This document shows, piece after piece, positions 21,775 through 33,457 of a stretch of 64,000 nucleotides of DNA; position 1 is the first letter of the stretch, and the number at the start of each line of letters is the position of its first letter. A program made the position numbers and the translations under genes. The notes below the pieces were generated by a model, which did not search any database, was not told the DNA's origin, and saw only the letters and a list, made by a program, of their open reading frames with translations. Source of the DNA: Adiantum capillus-veneris (Eukaryota; Streptophyta; Polypodiopsida; Polypodiales; Pteridaceae); assembly GCA_014529385.2 (NCBI GenBank), contig CM043966.1, positions 101,229,587 to 101,293,586 of the forward strand, in the 5' to 3' direction.

Positions 21775-24318
21775 CAATTTTGAAGGCTAGGGTTACTCCT
21801 CTAACCATGGTTGAGTTAGATTTTCAGCAATTTACCTAATTTCTTTTTCTTGGAATTATCAAGAAGTTGGTGGGGAAAGAGAGAGGAGAGAGATGGAGGT
21901 GATAGGACTTTTCATAGTGGGTTAGTGTTAGTAGAGTTAGTATTTTTATTAATTTACAAATGGAATTGGATATTTACAATGGGAGTATCCATGTAGGATA
22001 CAAATAAGGAAGAAAAACTCTTAAGAGGTAAGAAAAGGTGGATTTCTTACAAGGTTGATGCTCCAAGTGTCTTGAGTAGAGCCAATTTTGACGCTTGTTG
22101 ACGGTCCACTAGCTTTGACGGTACATTTTTTCTCCACTCTTGACCTTCCTTGAGAGACAAGGTAATTGAAGCTGAGTAATCAACCACCATGATGCTATCT
22201 TTTAAGAGAAGAGGCTGAATTTTGTGGTTTTTTTGATAGATATGGGTAATTTGGAGGAGGAAAAATGAGACTAGGTGGTCCATTTTGGAATGGAATTGTG
22301 TGTGGGAGGTATGAGTTTACCATGGTGTCTCTTATTCTTGAAGGTTGAGGAGAAGGTGAGTAGGGTGCAAAGAGGAGTGGTGAGAGAGGTGGGGATGATG
22401 AGTGGAGAAGTGTGTGTGAAAGAGGAAAATGATAAAGTGGAAGAGAGAGTGTGGCTGCATAGCATGGGAAAACTGTGGTCCACTAATAAAATCATAGTTC
22501 ACAGCTCATAGCTCAAAAAAATATGAAAAAATTTGAGGCAAAAGTTCGGCCCACGAGCTACAACTTTTGTTTGTATCACCTTTTCAAATTCGGAGAGCAA
22601 GTGAACTTGAAAAATTCAACAATACCGACTGTTTTTTTCCACTGCACAAAGTCCTTGTGGGGTCCTTGTGGGGTCCTCCTTGTGGGGTCCAAGAGTGAGC
22701 CCTCCATAGTGCATGTATGCATGCCACCTACCCTTGACCTTATTTGGTAGGTCTATAATTGAAGATATTGTTGAGATCATGATATAAGTGAATAGTACAA
22801 CTAAGAAAATCAAATATTGAAGGGTCTAAAAAATATGTACATGTCAAATATAAATAATATAAGTGGAAAAAATATAAAGGGGTCAAAAGAAATCTCTCTC
22901 ATTATGAGGCTACCATAAAAAGATAAATATTTTTGGTGTTCTAATTTTTTAGAAACAAAACAAAATAGATGTAGGAAGGGAAAAATCACAATAGTGTAAA
23001 AATATACACATAAATAAAACTAGTTTTTTTGGATTTTTGTTGGGGTGGAGTTACACCAAATATAAGAGAAGCTTACATGAAAATATTTCTATATGGAATA
23101 AAGAGTATGAAAAATGGTAAGAAAAATTGTGGTAATGGTGAGGCAATATACAGAGCATAAATAACACACACCTAGGTAGAAATATTTAAATAAATACCAA
23201 AAAAATTATGAAAAAATATTTTATTTAGACCCTATATACAAAGAAATATTTACATACGCATGGGCCATAATATACTTACATTTTTTATTTTTTTGACTCA
23301 ACTAGCCCAATGACTAGCTAATTGAGGGTTTTTTATTTCAGTAAGGAGACATGGAAAAAGTCCCCTAACTCACACGCGCCTATATACAGTGAAAGGGTGA
23401 GGGTAACCACAGTGTTTGAGTGATTTGATAGGGTGAGATAACTCACCATGGCAATTACAGAGAGCCGAAAAACAACTATAACCGCTGATGGGGGCTTTTC
23501 ACAAGCCAAGCTCCCATACCCCTCTTCTCTCATCCCCACCCCATGAAAACCCCCTCTTAGGGAGGGAGTGATAAAAGGCATTGGAAAAATTAAGAAAAAA
23601 TAAATTATGATTATGTAAATATATGAGAAAGGTAAAATAGGCCACCTCATGCCTGCGGGGCAGCCCATCCCCACCTTGCCTCTTTTTTCTTCACTGTTGT
23701 CCCGTCGTGTGTCCCTTTTCCTCTCCTCCACTCAAAAGGTCAACCCCCTCTCTCTTTCCCTTGTCCTTTCTCCTTTCTCTCTCCCCTCAAGCTACCCCAC
23801 CTCTCACCAATAATGCATTCTAACTCACCAATAATGCACCCTAACTCACATGCAACTTATCCTATCTTCCAAAATAGTATACCCCACCCCCCCTTTCTCT
23901 CTCCTATCATATCCCATGACCCAAATATCCCCCTCTCTCTCTAAAGGGCTCCATGTCTCTTACCTTGTAGCTAAATAACCTCCCCCACACTCACACACAC
24001 TCAGTTTCATTGAAAAAGGTGCCCATAGACCCATCCCCACCCGGTGGTTACCTGATTTTTCTTGTGTTCACACACATCTGCACACAGATTCACCTCTCAA
24101 CACACTCCCCTCTCTCCCCTCTTGTAATTACTTTATTCTCCATGTCACCTCTCATTTTTTTTCATCAACCCATCTCTCTCTCTTAGTCTCTCTCTCATGA
24201 GACTGTTGTTCTGGCATATATACACCCAGCCAGACAAGTGGGGCCCACAGTCACATGGCCTATGTAGATAATGATTTCTTCATTTCTAAATTCTAGAATT
24301 TCTCCCCCCCTCCTCCCC

Positions 24319-24327
24319 TATATAAAG
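24319..24327 (+). promoter_or_regulatory. TATA box of 5' LTR B
   Basis: TATATAAAG in CCTATATAAAGAGGGG, also present in the 3' LTR at 31900-31908. A CT-rich tract follows about 480 bp downstream. Confidence 0.6.
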
Positions 24328-24801
24328 AGGGGTCAACATCACACTAAATATACACACAACATCACCAAAGAGTACACTATGCACTGTGTGTGCCTAGTGC
24401 ACACATACACACCCACACCATCACCATCACCGCAATCACCATGCTCGTCTTGAGCATGAACTCTACACCCTTGGGCTATGGAAGATGAAGGGAAACTAAA
24501 TGAAGGATGATGGCCATAACCCTCGTGCAAGTCTTCTCCATCAACACCCACCTATTTGCCATGTGCTCTACCACTCTCTCCCTTCTCATTCCTCTACCCT
24601 ATGCTCCCCATTTCATCGCCTTATTCTCTAAATAAAGCTTGAGGTTTTGTGAGTATGTTTTCTTGAAATGTTTTGCCCATGTGAGGTGTGCTGAGTCGCC
24701 ATCTAGTTTTGTGTTTGGAGTGAGCTTGTGTATGTGTGAAGGGTGTGCGGATTCGCCATCCTTTTGTGGTGCCTAAGTACTAAGCCGCTATACCCCCTCC
24801 C

Positions 24802-24840
<39 letters not shown>

Positions 24841-24929
24841 TGATCTCATTCCCTTTCCTCTTCATCATTACTCCCAAGCATCCATCTCTCTTGGATGAAA
24901 ACTTTGTTATGGTGGTGCGTTGTTTGCGT

Positions 24930-24948
24930 CCTAGCCGCTGAAGCTAGG
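24930..24948 (+). ncRNA. U5 RNA hairpin of element B
   Basis: CCTAGC...GCTAGG, a 6-bp stem with a 7-nt loop, is preceded by TTTGCGT and followed by TGGTGCC. The 3' LTR copy is at 32559-32577. Confidence 0.55.
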
Positions 24949-25052
24949 TGGTGCCCCCTGTTTGCTTTACCATGTCAGGATCGAGGCGCGCCATTCGGTC
25001 CCCGGTGTTTTAGAGGCCGTCGGGGTTCGGGGTTCGCTTTGCTCCCGTCATG

Positions 25053-25070
25053 TGGTGCCGCCACTGAGGA
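25053..25070 (+). promoter_or_regulatory. Primer-binding site of element B
   Basis: TGGTGCCGCCACTGAGGA begins two bases after the LTR end at 25050. One base differs from the element A site. Confidence 0.7.
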
Positions 25071-25123
25071 TCTTTTCATGAAACCATTCAGTTTACAAGA
25101 CTGAAACCCCTAAACTATTGTGA

Positions 25124-25590
25124 GTGGATGAATGGCTAGCAGGATTTGCTAACTGGACGACATAAGAAGAAGAGTCAAGCACAACTAGACGAACTCCGCA
25201 TCTCCATCGAAGCTCGAGTGCCAGGCGTAACAGTAATCGATTTGCAGTGGGAGAGTCAACCAACACGCCAAACCCAGTGGATATACATAGGCCAAGTGCC
25301 AAGAAGAAGAAGGAGAAGGTCGAAACCATGTCCGCAACCTACAACCAACCCACAACAACAGAATGGAAGGAGCTCTGCACAATAGAGAATCAACACTATT
25401 CTACTTTGAGAATCGGGTAACTCAAGTCACTGAGGTAATTATCACAGTCAGTTTTCAAGTCGCACCTGATGCTGCAGCAGAGATAACGGAATCATTGGCT
25501 CACACTCTCACTAGAGAAACTAGGGATCTACTGAGTTTGTTTCAGGAAAGAACACCACCCTCTCCCACAAGCTTGGACAGTGACTAAGCA
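25124..25590 (+). pseudogene. Element B first pre-gag ORF remnant
   Basis: It begins GTG GAT GAA TGG (DEWLAGFANWTT) at the place where element C has ATG GAT AAG TGG (MDKWLKEFSNWRT), so the start codon appears to be lost. Homology continues after a stop and frameshift as LDELRISIEARVPGVTVIDL, then an Arg-rich run, then a frame at 25363-25587 (VTQVTEVIITVSFQVAP...). The equivalent in C is 33637-34054. Position just after the PBS matches where Tat/Ogre elements carry their extra ORF1. Function unknown; I see no F-box-like domain in B. Confidence 0.5.
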
Positions 25591-25604
25591 CCTCTAAGCT
25601 TCAC

Positions 25605-25823
25605 ATGAATCAATACAACCTACCTCAAGACAGATCACACATACCAACACGTGTACGCTCAATCAAGGTAATACTGGACTTGAAGGCTCACTACCAGCAC
25701 GTCATTGACACCATGCTGGGTGGGGAGCAATTTTTTGAGGTTCTGGCATCAGATCAGTCATTTGTCTTACCTTTGGTACAAGGCAATGTACCATTTGAAG
25801 TTTTAATCTATGTCCTAGTATAA
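25605..25823 (+). CDS. Element B pre-gag micro-ORF
   Basis: 72 codons, MNQYNLPQDRSHIPTRVRS to a stop right after FEVLIYVLV. It shares the micro-ORF layout: a basic N-terminal half (KVILDLKAHYQHVIDTML), then SFVLPLVQGNVPFEV and a hydrophobic end. It is the most diverged member, closest to type 1 (A 20701-20489, D 51698-51486). It lies 85 nt before gag and is open although most of element B is broken. Function unknown. Confidence 0.5.
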   Translation: MNQYNLPQDRSHIPTRVRSIKVILDLKAHYQHVIDTMLGGEQFFEVLASDQSFVLPLVQGNVPFEVLIYVLV

Positions 25824-25908
25824 GAGGATATACACACCTCCTTGTAAAGAAGAAAAAAACTTTTGCAAGTTAAGCAGTGTGTCTTTCTAGCTCTCTCTCA
25901 GTAATCAT

Positions 25909-26700
25909 GGCAAGTGTAGCATTTCCAACATTTAAAGAAAAGAAGGGGGAGGATTTGGTAACAGACTTCCTAGATGACTTTGAAGTAGCATGTGTAGTGA
26001 GCAACAAAGATACGAATGAATGTCGGGTTAGAATCTTTAAGCATCTCATGAAGCAAGAAGCTAGATCATGGTACAATGCACTTCCACAAGCAACCAAGGA
26101 TGACTGGGAACCCTTAAAAACCGCTTTTAAGAGGCGCTTTGGGGGAGGTGCCACTTCAGAAAAGTTGTGGGACAAGTTGAGAGACTTGAAGCAGGAGGGT
26201 CTTTTAGAATATGCCACCTATGAGTCCAAATTTGTGGATTTGTGGGAACGGTAGGTTGAGTCATTGGCAAGGGGGGAAGTTGCACCCGATTTCCTAAAAA
26301 AAGATCGGTTCATGCATGGCTTATGGCTGCTTCTCAAGGAGAAGGTGAAAGGTAGATTCCCGGCTACATACGAGTTAGCCGTTGAGATTGCTCGCCTTAA
26401 GGACAAGAAGCTGCGAATGAAAGCCAAAGAAACCGAGTCAACAGAAGCAGGAACATTGCGTCGACCAGCAACTATGACAACCACCATTCCACCACCACCA
26501 CCGGCTCTTGGGGTAAGAGATGACCAACAAGATATGTTGGCCCATATTACTGACCAACTGCAAAATTTGTCTGTCCACTTAATACAGCAAGGGAGGAGTC
26601 AAGAAAGAGATCAAGACCCTGGAAGAGCACGACGAAAAAATAGGGAGTATCATTCCTACAATTGCGGAGAAGACGTTCACGTATGTACTACTATCCCAAA
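25909..26700 (+). pseudogene. Element B gag
   Basis: The start MASVAFPTFKEKKGEDLVTD aligns with C (34923). Retrotrans_gag motifs EARSWYNALPQATKDDWEPL, FKRRFGGG, YATYESKFVDLWER and FLKKDRFMHGL are clear. A TAG at 26252-26254 replaces the Trp codon kept in C (WERWV). The knuckle near 26655-26700 is damaged twice: its first Cys is Ser (SYNCGEDVHVC) and a frameshift occurs within it, so the protein could neither reach pol in frame nor bind RNA normally. Confidence 0.88.
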
Positions 26701-29700
26701 CCACGACAAAACTATAATAGAGGAGGTAGGAGGAACCAATTGTCACCCCCTAGAGAAAGAACACCCCCACCCCGAGCACCAGCCCCACCAACACAAATTC
26801 TACGTCCACCCCAGACACCACTACAAGCATCCATTCCACCTCTTCCACCAGCCCCACCACCTGATCGCCCTGTAAACATCATAAGGCTAGAAGAGAAAGG
26901 AAAAGCCGTAGTAGTGGATCCACCCAGAGCAAAGGAGAGGGACAAGGGTAAGGAGAAGGTAACCTTTTTAGAACCACTTGAAGCCATGACTGTGAAAAGA
27001 GCTAGGAGGGAGAAAACTACACAATCAAATGATGAGAGAAGCATGAGAGGAGGAACTAGCAAGAGGCCATCCAGGCCACGACGGAAATTGGGCATCACCG
27101 ACTTCGAGCTAGGGGAAAGTTCTAAGCCCTATGATCTAACATTGGATGTGGCAGAGCAAGGACCGAAGATTACATGGCCACAGCTGCTACATCTTGTACC
27201 TAAAGTAAGGCGACAATGGTCCAAAATGGTAAGTACAAGACGCTCCAAAACGAAGGTAGCCGGAGCAATTTCGGGTTGGAACATGGATGACATCCTTCCA
27301 ATTGTCAACGTAAACATAAAAGGAAAGAGGGTTGGAAACACCTACATTGATGAAGGTGCACAAATCTGTGTAATGAGCGAAGCTATGATGCTTCGATTAG
27401 GGCTCAAGGTTGACAGGCCTTCTCCATGCAAGGCAAAGATGGCAAACAACGCAAAAGTAAAGTGTGTGGGTGTGGCAAAATAGGACTGGGGTACTCGCCT
27501 TCTACGCATGACCGGTAAGAAAGGGGAGACAATCTACTACGACATGAGGATTGGCAAGCAGAAGCAAATGAATCTGGAAACATCGGCAGATGAAACCACT
27601 AGCGAATCTTCCAGTTCTGAGCAGGAGACCACATCCACCGACGAAAGTGACAGTTCCATTGATGTGATGGGTATCATTATGAAGGATCCACAAAGGGTAA
27701 GCACAACTGGTGATCCATCACCAAAAGGGCAACCCAATGAAGAGGAGAGCAAATCACCTGGCCTAGGAGGAAGTAGGTTGAAGGGTATGTTGTCTACGGA
27801 ATTAACACTTGAGAGAAAGATAGTTTTTTGAAAATGTTGATGGTATTTCTTAACCTGTTCATTGACAACTATGAAAGAATCACAAGCATTACAGTGGTGG
27901 AACATCATATTAAGCTGAAGGAAGGGGTAAAACCAGTTGTGCAAAAGCTAGGACGACTGGGGATCATACAAGAAAAGGCACTCTTGGCCGAGGTAAGGAA
28001 ACTACTGGAGGCGGGATTCATCTATCCTGTAGAAAACTCAGAATGGGTGTCACCCGTAGTGGTGACGCCTAAAAAGAATGGTAAGTGGAGGGTTTGTGTT
28101 GACTACAAACCACTAAATGTAGCTACAAAGAGAGACCACTTTCCTCTCCCTTTCTTGGATGAAATTCTGAATGAAGTAGCGGGTTTTGAATGCTACACCA
28201 TCTGTGATGGTTATTCAGGATACTTTCAAATACGCATAGCCTTGGAAGATCAGCTAAAAACCATTTTTATCACGCCATGGGGTTGTTTTGCATACAGGGT
28301 TATGCCATTTGGTCTTACAAATGCACCTGCCACATTCCAAAGATATGTCACATATGTTTTTCAACCGTTCTTTGGAACATCCATAAGAGTGTTCATTGAT
28401 TATTTTTGTATATATAGCTCCCGTATTTCACATTTAGAAAAGGTAACTGAAGGTTTGGCTAGGTTGCAGAGCCTGGGCGGGCAATTAAATGTGGATAAAT
28501 GCCACATTGGGGAGAGTAAAGTCATTCTACTATGCCATGAAATTTCAGCAAAAGGTATCAACGCCGACCCAAGTAAGGTGTCCGTACTCATAGCCCTACC
28601 TTCACCAACGACCACACGTCAACTGGTCTCTTTTCTACAGAAGGTGAGGTACTTAAGTATATTCATACATCTACTATCACAACTTGTTCTACCACTACAA
28701 CAACTCACTCAAAGATCAACTTTCACTTGGGACGAGGAAAGCGAACATCACTACAACAAGGTAAAGGAGGTCTTAGCCACTGTGCCAACTATCTCACCAC
28801 CTAAGTGGGATGAAAAATTCTATGTCACCTCAAGTGTTGGTGATGACTCATTGGGGCTGTGCTACTCCAAAAGGATACGACGACATCTTTCATGAGGCCA
28901 ATCTAGTTCCCTAGTCAAATGATGACAGCAGGAGAGTAAGGTTTCACCCATGTGGAACACTTAGTCCTAGCTCTTAGATTTGCAACTACAAAGTTTAGGT
29001 CATATTTGCTGCCTAAGCAATTTGTGATTCTAACCACGGATGAAATATTTCCCTATGTTGTACAACACATGGATGTGTCTGCTAGAATTACTAAATGGCT
29101 AGTTCGTCTGCAAGAGTTTGACGACACGGTACAGGTAGAAAGCACGACAAGGGCAAGTTTGGGGGGACTCATGACCTACCAAGTCTTTGAAGGGAAGGAG
29201 AAGCAATCTAAGGGAGGAGAAGTCCGATTACCTCCAGTACCACCGATGGTAGAAGGAGCATACTCTCTCTACTTTGATGGAGCCTACAAGCGAGCGTCCG
29301 ACAAAGCAGCTGCAGGAATAGTGGCCTTTGATGACAAAGGGACAAAGGTATTTTTGTTGGGCCAATTGTTAGATTCACATTCTAAAAATGAAGCTGAGTA
29401 TGCAGCACTAACCAAGGGTCTACAATGGTGCGTCTCACAAGGTGTACAACGCCTTAATGTATTTGGGGATGCTCTACTTCTGGTAAGGCAAGTAAATGGA
29501 GCATGGACATGCAAGAATCCTAGTTTAAGGACTCACTTAAGTGGTGTAAAAACCTTGTTGGGTAAGTTTGAAGAAGTCAAATACACCATATCCCAAGGGC
29601 TCAAAACCAAGAAGCACATGCCCTAGCAAGTGAAAGACTACAGGAACTTGTGGTTGGAGCAATAAAACTAAAGCTCCCTCTATTTCAAGACAGTGACGCC

Positions 29701-31038
29701 TTGCCTGACATCATGCATTTTTTGGAAACAGGGGAATGCCCATCAGATTTAACAAAGGGACAGAAGCAATGGCTGACACGGAAGGCCACAAGGTATCGAC
29801 TCATCAATGACGATCTGTATTGTAAGGATAAGGACCAAATACTCAGGACGGTCCCTCTCTCTCAGGAAATCACGGGAGTAATTGCTAGCTGTCACGACGG
29901 GGCTTGTGGTGGTCACTTTGCCCTAGACATAACAAGTAGGAAAATCTTGCAGGCAGGCTTCATATGGCCTAGCCTCAACCGTGATGTACACCACTAGTGC
30001 AAAATGTGTAAGTTGTGTCAAAAGGCCGGCACTAGGTCACTTATGCCTGAACCACAGACACCTATTCTCTCATATGGCCCATTTGAAAAATGGGGTATCG
30101 ATGCCATTGGCCCATTACCTAGGGCCAACTCAGGAAAATTCTACATTATCATGGGGGTCGACTACATGACTAGATGGGCAGAGGCTACAGCCACCACTAG
30201 AATCACAGCAGTAGAGGTAGCTAAATTTATCTACGAGCACATATGATGTAGGTTTGGCACACCTTTAGAGATCATCTCTAATAGAGGGCCAGGTTTCAGA
30301 GCAGACTTGGTAGGAGAATTAATGCAGAAACTGGGCATTATAAAGAGGCACTCTTCACCATATTACCCTCAATGTAATGGCCTAGTTGAAAAGGTAAATG
30401 GAATGGTTTCTAAAATTATTACCAAGCAGGTAAACAATCATCGCGGAGACTGGGATAAGTATCTACTACTAGCTTTATGGGCCTACAGAACTTCATTTCG
30501 TACATCCTTGGGATTCACACCATATCATCTAGTATTTGGTAAGGAAGCAATCTTGCCCATTGAAGTGCAACTACAAAGTCTCAGAGTAATGGCAAGCCAA
30601 CTTCAACAACCCAACATGCATTTGAGAGATCACATCATCAACTTGGAAATACTGCAACTGGACAGAGAAGAAGCAATAAATTATTATGTGGCACAAGCAG
30701 AGCATAGACGGCTTAGCTTTAACGAGCATCTCCAGAAAAAAGAATTGAAGAAAGGAATGTTGGTGCTCCGCTATGACAATCGCTTCGAAACGCGCAAGGA
30801 TAAGAAACTCCTGCTCCGATAGGAAGGCCCTTTCATCATCAGGAAAAAGTATGCCAATGGAAGCTACCAGCTTATGGAGGCTGATGGAAAACTTCATAAA
30901 ACCAGGGTAAATGGTTGGCGACTTAAACCTTATTTTCTTCGATTTGATCAGGCTCCACCAATTGACATACCAGATGAGGACACACCATCAGCCGCCACCT
31001 TCGACGATAATGATCAAACAGATGAGCTAGACACATGA
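26662..31038 (+). pseudogene. Element B pol
   Basis: A Pro-rich linker leads to protease IDEGAQICVMSEAMM (DEG instead of DGG) near 27346. The protease is truncated: after KVKCVGVAK the sequence jumps to the acidic linker, losing about 50 residues including LGRPW. RT spans about 27930-28600, with the YxDD box as FIDYF (second Asp lost). Archaeal RNase H (YFDGAYKRAS, NEAEYAAL) lies at 29270-29600, the integrase finger and core at 29880-30430 and the C-terminal module EGPFIIRKKY near 30824. Stops include 29995, 30244 and 30820; shifts lie near 27828, 28890 and 29620. The second integrase Asp is Asn (AAT 30280-30282). It ends at TGA 31036-31038. Confidence 0.9.
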
Positions 31039-31050
31039 ATACCTCTAGCC

Positions 31051-31066
31051 AAAAGGGGAGGGTTAA
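31051..31066 (+). promoter_or_regulatory. Polypurine tract of element B
   Basis: AAAAGGGGAGGGTTAA lies immediately before the 3' LTR start TGATGGGG. It would prime plus-strand DNA synthesis. It follows the same design as C (40127-40142) and D (46968-46953). Confidence 0.8.
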
Positions 31067-32379
31067 TGATGGGGGCTTTTCACAAGCCAAGCTCCCATAC
31101 CCCTCTTCTCTCGTCCCCACCCCATGAAAACCCCCTCTTATGGAGGGAGTGATAAAAGGCATTGGAAAAAGTAAGAAAAAATAAAGTATGATTATGTAAA
31201 TATATGAGAAAGGTAAAATAGGCCACCTCATGCCTGCGGGGCAGCCCATCCCCACCTTGCCTCGTTTTTCTTCACTGTTGCCCCGCCGTGTGTCTTTTTT
31301 CCTCTCCTCCACTCAAAAGGTCAACCCCCTCTCTCTTCCCCTTGTCCTTTCTCCTTTCTCTCTCCCCTCAAGCTACCCCGCCTCTCACCAATAATGCATT
31401 CTAACTCACCAATAATGCACCCTAACTCACATGCAACTTATGCTATCTTCCAAAATAGTATACCCCACCCCCCCTTTCTCTCTCCTATCATATCCCATGA
31501 CCCAAATACCCCCCTCTCTCTCTAAAGGGTGCCATGTCTCTTGTCTTCTAGCTAAATAACCTCCCCCACACTCACACACACTCAGTTTCACTGAAAAAGG
31601 TGCCCATAGACCCATCCCCACCCGGTGGTTACCTGATTTTTCTTGTGTTCACACACATCTGCACACAGATTCACCTCTCAACACACTCCCCTCTCTCCCC
31701 TCTTGTAATTACTTTATTCTCCATGTCACCTCTCATTTTTTTTCATCAACCCATCTCTCTCTCTTAGTCTCTCTCTCATGAGACTGTTGTTCTGGCATAT
31801 ATACACACAGCCAGACAAGTGGGGCCCACAGTCACATGGCCTATGTAGATAATGATTTCTTCATTTCTAAATTCTAGAATTTCTCCCCCCCTCCTCCCCT
31901 ATATAAAGAGGGGTCACCATCACACTAAATATACACACAACATCACCAAAGAGTACACTATGCACTTTGTGTGCCTAGTGCACACACACACACCCACACC
32001 ATCACCATCACCGCAATCACCATGCTCGTCTTGAGCATGACCTCTACACCCTTGGGCTATGGAAGATGAAGGGAAACTAAATGAAGGATGATGGCCATAA
32101 CTCTCGTGCGAGTCTTTGCCATCAACTCCCACCTATCCGCCATGTGCTCTACCACTCTCTCCCTTCTCATTCCTCTACCCTATGCTCCCCATTTCATCGC
32201 CTTATTCTCTAAATAAAGCTTGAGGTTTTGTGAGTATGTTTTCTTGCAATGTTTTGCCCATGTGAGGTGTGCGGAATCGCCATCTAGTCTTGTGTTTGGA
32301 GTGAGCTTGTGTATGTGTGAAGGGTGTGCGGATTCGCCATCCTTTTGTGGTGCCTAAGTACTAAGCCGCTATACCCCCT

Positions 32380-32450
<71 letters not shown>

Positions 32451-32679
32451 TCTCTCTCTCTCTCTCACTTGATCGCATTCCCTTTCCTCTTCATCATTAC
32501 TCCCAAGCATCCATCTCTCTTGGATGAAAACTTTGTTATGGTGGTGTGTTGTTTGCATCCTAGCCGCTGAAGCTAGGTGGTGCCCCCTGTTTGCTTTACC
32601 ATGACAGGCTCGAGGCACGCCATTCGGCCCCCGGTGTTTTAGAGGCCGTCGGGGTTCGGGGTTGGCTTTGCTCCCCTCA
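31067..32679 (+). repeat. 3' LTR of element B
   Basis: 1613 bp, colinear with 23486-25050. It is longer mainly through expansion of the (CT)n tract at 32384-32466. It ends CTCCCCTCA where the 5' copy ends CTCCCGTCA. The next bases ACGCAACCACG resume the element C LTR. Confidence 0.92.
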
Positions 32680-32946
32680 ACGCAACCACGACGCCATCCC
32701 ATTAATTTTTAGGTTATTTTACCATTATCTTCAGTTTTTCACTCGATCCATTGTAAAATTTACATTTTGTAAATATCCTCTCTCTAGGTGATGGTCACAA
32801 TGGCCCACCTAGAGATTCCCATCTTTTAATAACCTTCCCCAAAACAAAGCAAGGGTCAACCACACCGGGCCCACCACTTGCTTTGTCTCCCCGATTAAGA
32901 TTACCCTAAACACACTGGGATTACCATAATCCAAGCAACCAACACC

Positions 32947-32954
32947 TATAAATT
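32947..32954 (+). promoter_or_regulatory. TATA box of 5' LTR C
   Basis: TATAAATT in CACCTATAAATTGGCACT, conserved in the 3' LTR at 41805-41812. In the 5' copy the nested A and B insertions lie upstream of this motif, so the core promoter itself is not interrupted although most of U3 is displaced by 19 kb. Confidence 0.55.
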
Positions 32955-33330
32955 GGCACTGAGAGGTCACTATCGGGGGGGGGGGGGGGGGGGCAACTTA
33001 TGTGGAACCAAGCATTGGGTAGAGTGTAGTAGGAGGGATTGACACCATCACTATCACGAGGAGGAGGTCTCGTGTGTGGGGTTTGCCTTGGAAATTGCAC
33101 CATGCGAAGGGAACCACACCCATACCTCGACTCCAATGGTCGATGCACACATACATATGCACGCTCTTGGCAATGAGTATTCACAGTCATTAAGTCGCCC
33201 TAGAGAACGCACCAAGTAGGTTGCACCATCCCCTCTCCCTACCTCTCTACCACCACGGCATGCCACCTTGTAAATATTGCAGAAATAACTCACCCTCATA
33301 CCCCCGAGGTTGTTTTCATCAATTGCGAGT

Positions 33331-33383
<53 letters not shown>

Positions 33384-33437
33384 TCCTCTCTCTCGGTGTG
33401 TAGGCTTGAGGTATTCATATCATCGTGGGCTTTGCGT

Positions 33438-33457
33438 CCTAGCCGCTCAAAGCTAGG
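33438..33457 (+). ncRNA. U5 RNA hairpin of element C
   Basis: CCTAGC...GCTAGG with an 8-nt loop, preceded by TTTGCGT and followed by TGGTGCC. The 3' LTR copy is at 42276-42295. Confidence 0.55.

Larger units (their letters stand above)
13612..23481 (-). mobile_element. Ty3/gypsy Tat-like retrotransposon A
   Basis: A minus-strand element inserted in the 5' LTR of C. Order on the minus strand: 5' LTR (23481-20781), PBS, two micro-ORFs, two F-box-like ORFs, gag, CCHC knuckle, protease, RT, RNase H, archaeal RNase H, integrase, then only the last ~232 bp of the 3' LTR. The deletion junction near 13843 removes the end of pol, the polypurine tract and the U3 side of the 3' LTR. The left target copy is ACGC (13608-13611); on the right, CCGC (23482-23485) separates it from element B. 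The outer end at 23481 reads ...CTATAA where CTATCA is expected. Confidence 0.85.
20781..23481 (-). repeat. 5' LTR of element A
   Basis: About 2.7 kb, read right to left. The PBS-proximal end is TGAAGCAGTCCGGGGC on the plus strand. It resembles the LTRs of D in plan and patches of sequence (CTTAAGGCCAGGGGAGTCCTCTC versus the D counterpart near 44815) but is well diverged. It holds a TATA motif at 21774-21765, a (GA)n tract at 21043-21104, a triplicated TTGTGGGGTCC at 22651-22691 and the U5 hairpin. The outer end contains GAGAGCCGAAAAAC, matching the D outer end GAGAGCCAAAAAAAC. Confidence 0.8.
23486..25050 (+). repeat. 5' LTR of element B
   Basis: 1565 bp, TG...CA. TATA motif at 24319, (CT)n tract at 24805-24837 and U5 hairpin at 24930-24948. 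The final ~140 bp (CCTAGCCGCTGAAGC through GGCCGTCGGGGTTCGG to CCCGTCA) are also nearly identical to the end of the element C LTR, while the first 1.4 kb are unrelated to C. Confidence 0.93.
23486..32679 (+). mobile_element. Ty3/gypsy Tat-like retrotransposon B
   Basis: Both LTRs are complete (23486-25050 and 31067-32679), starting TGATGGGGGC and ending with CA, and differ by a few percent by eye. It is flanked by CCGC (23482-23485) and ACGC (32680-32683). On its left it abuts element A, on its right the second half of the element C 5' LTR. The coding region follows the family order but has many breaks. It is the sister of C: same PBS, same U5 module and closely related gag and pol. Confidence 0.9.

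Noticed and set aside
24271-24551. Short ORFs in LTR B repeated at 31852-32132
   Set aside because: Both copies lie in LTR sequence around the TATA; the repetition is due to the LTR pair, not to a gene.
33054-33299. Minus-strand 81-codon ORF repeated at 41902-42147
   Set aside because: It sits in both LTRs of element C, antisense to the transcript; repetition reflects the LTRs.
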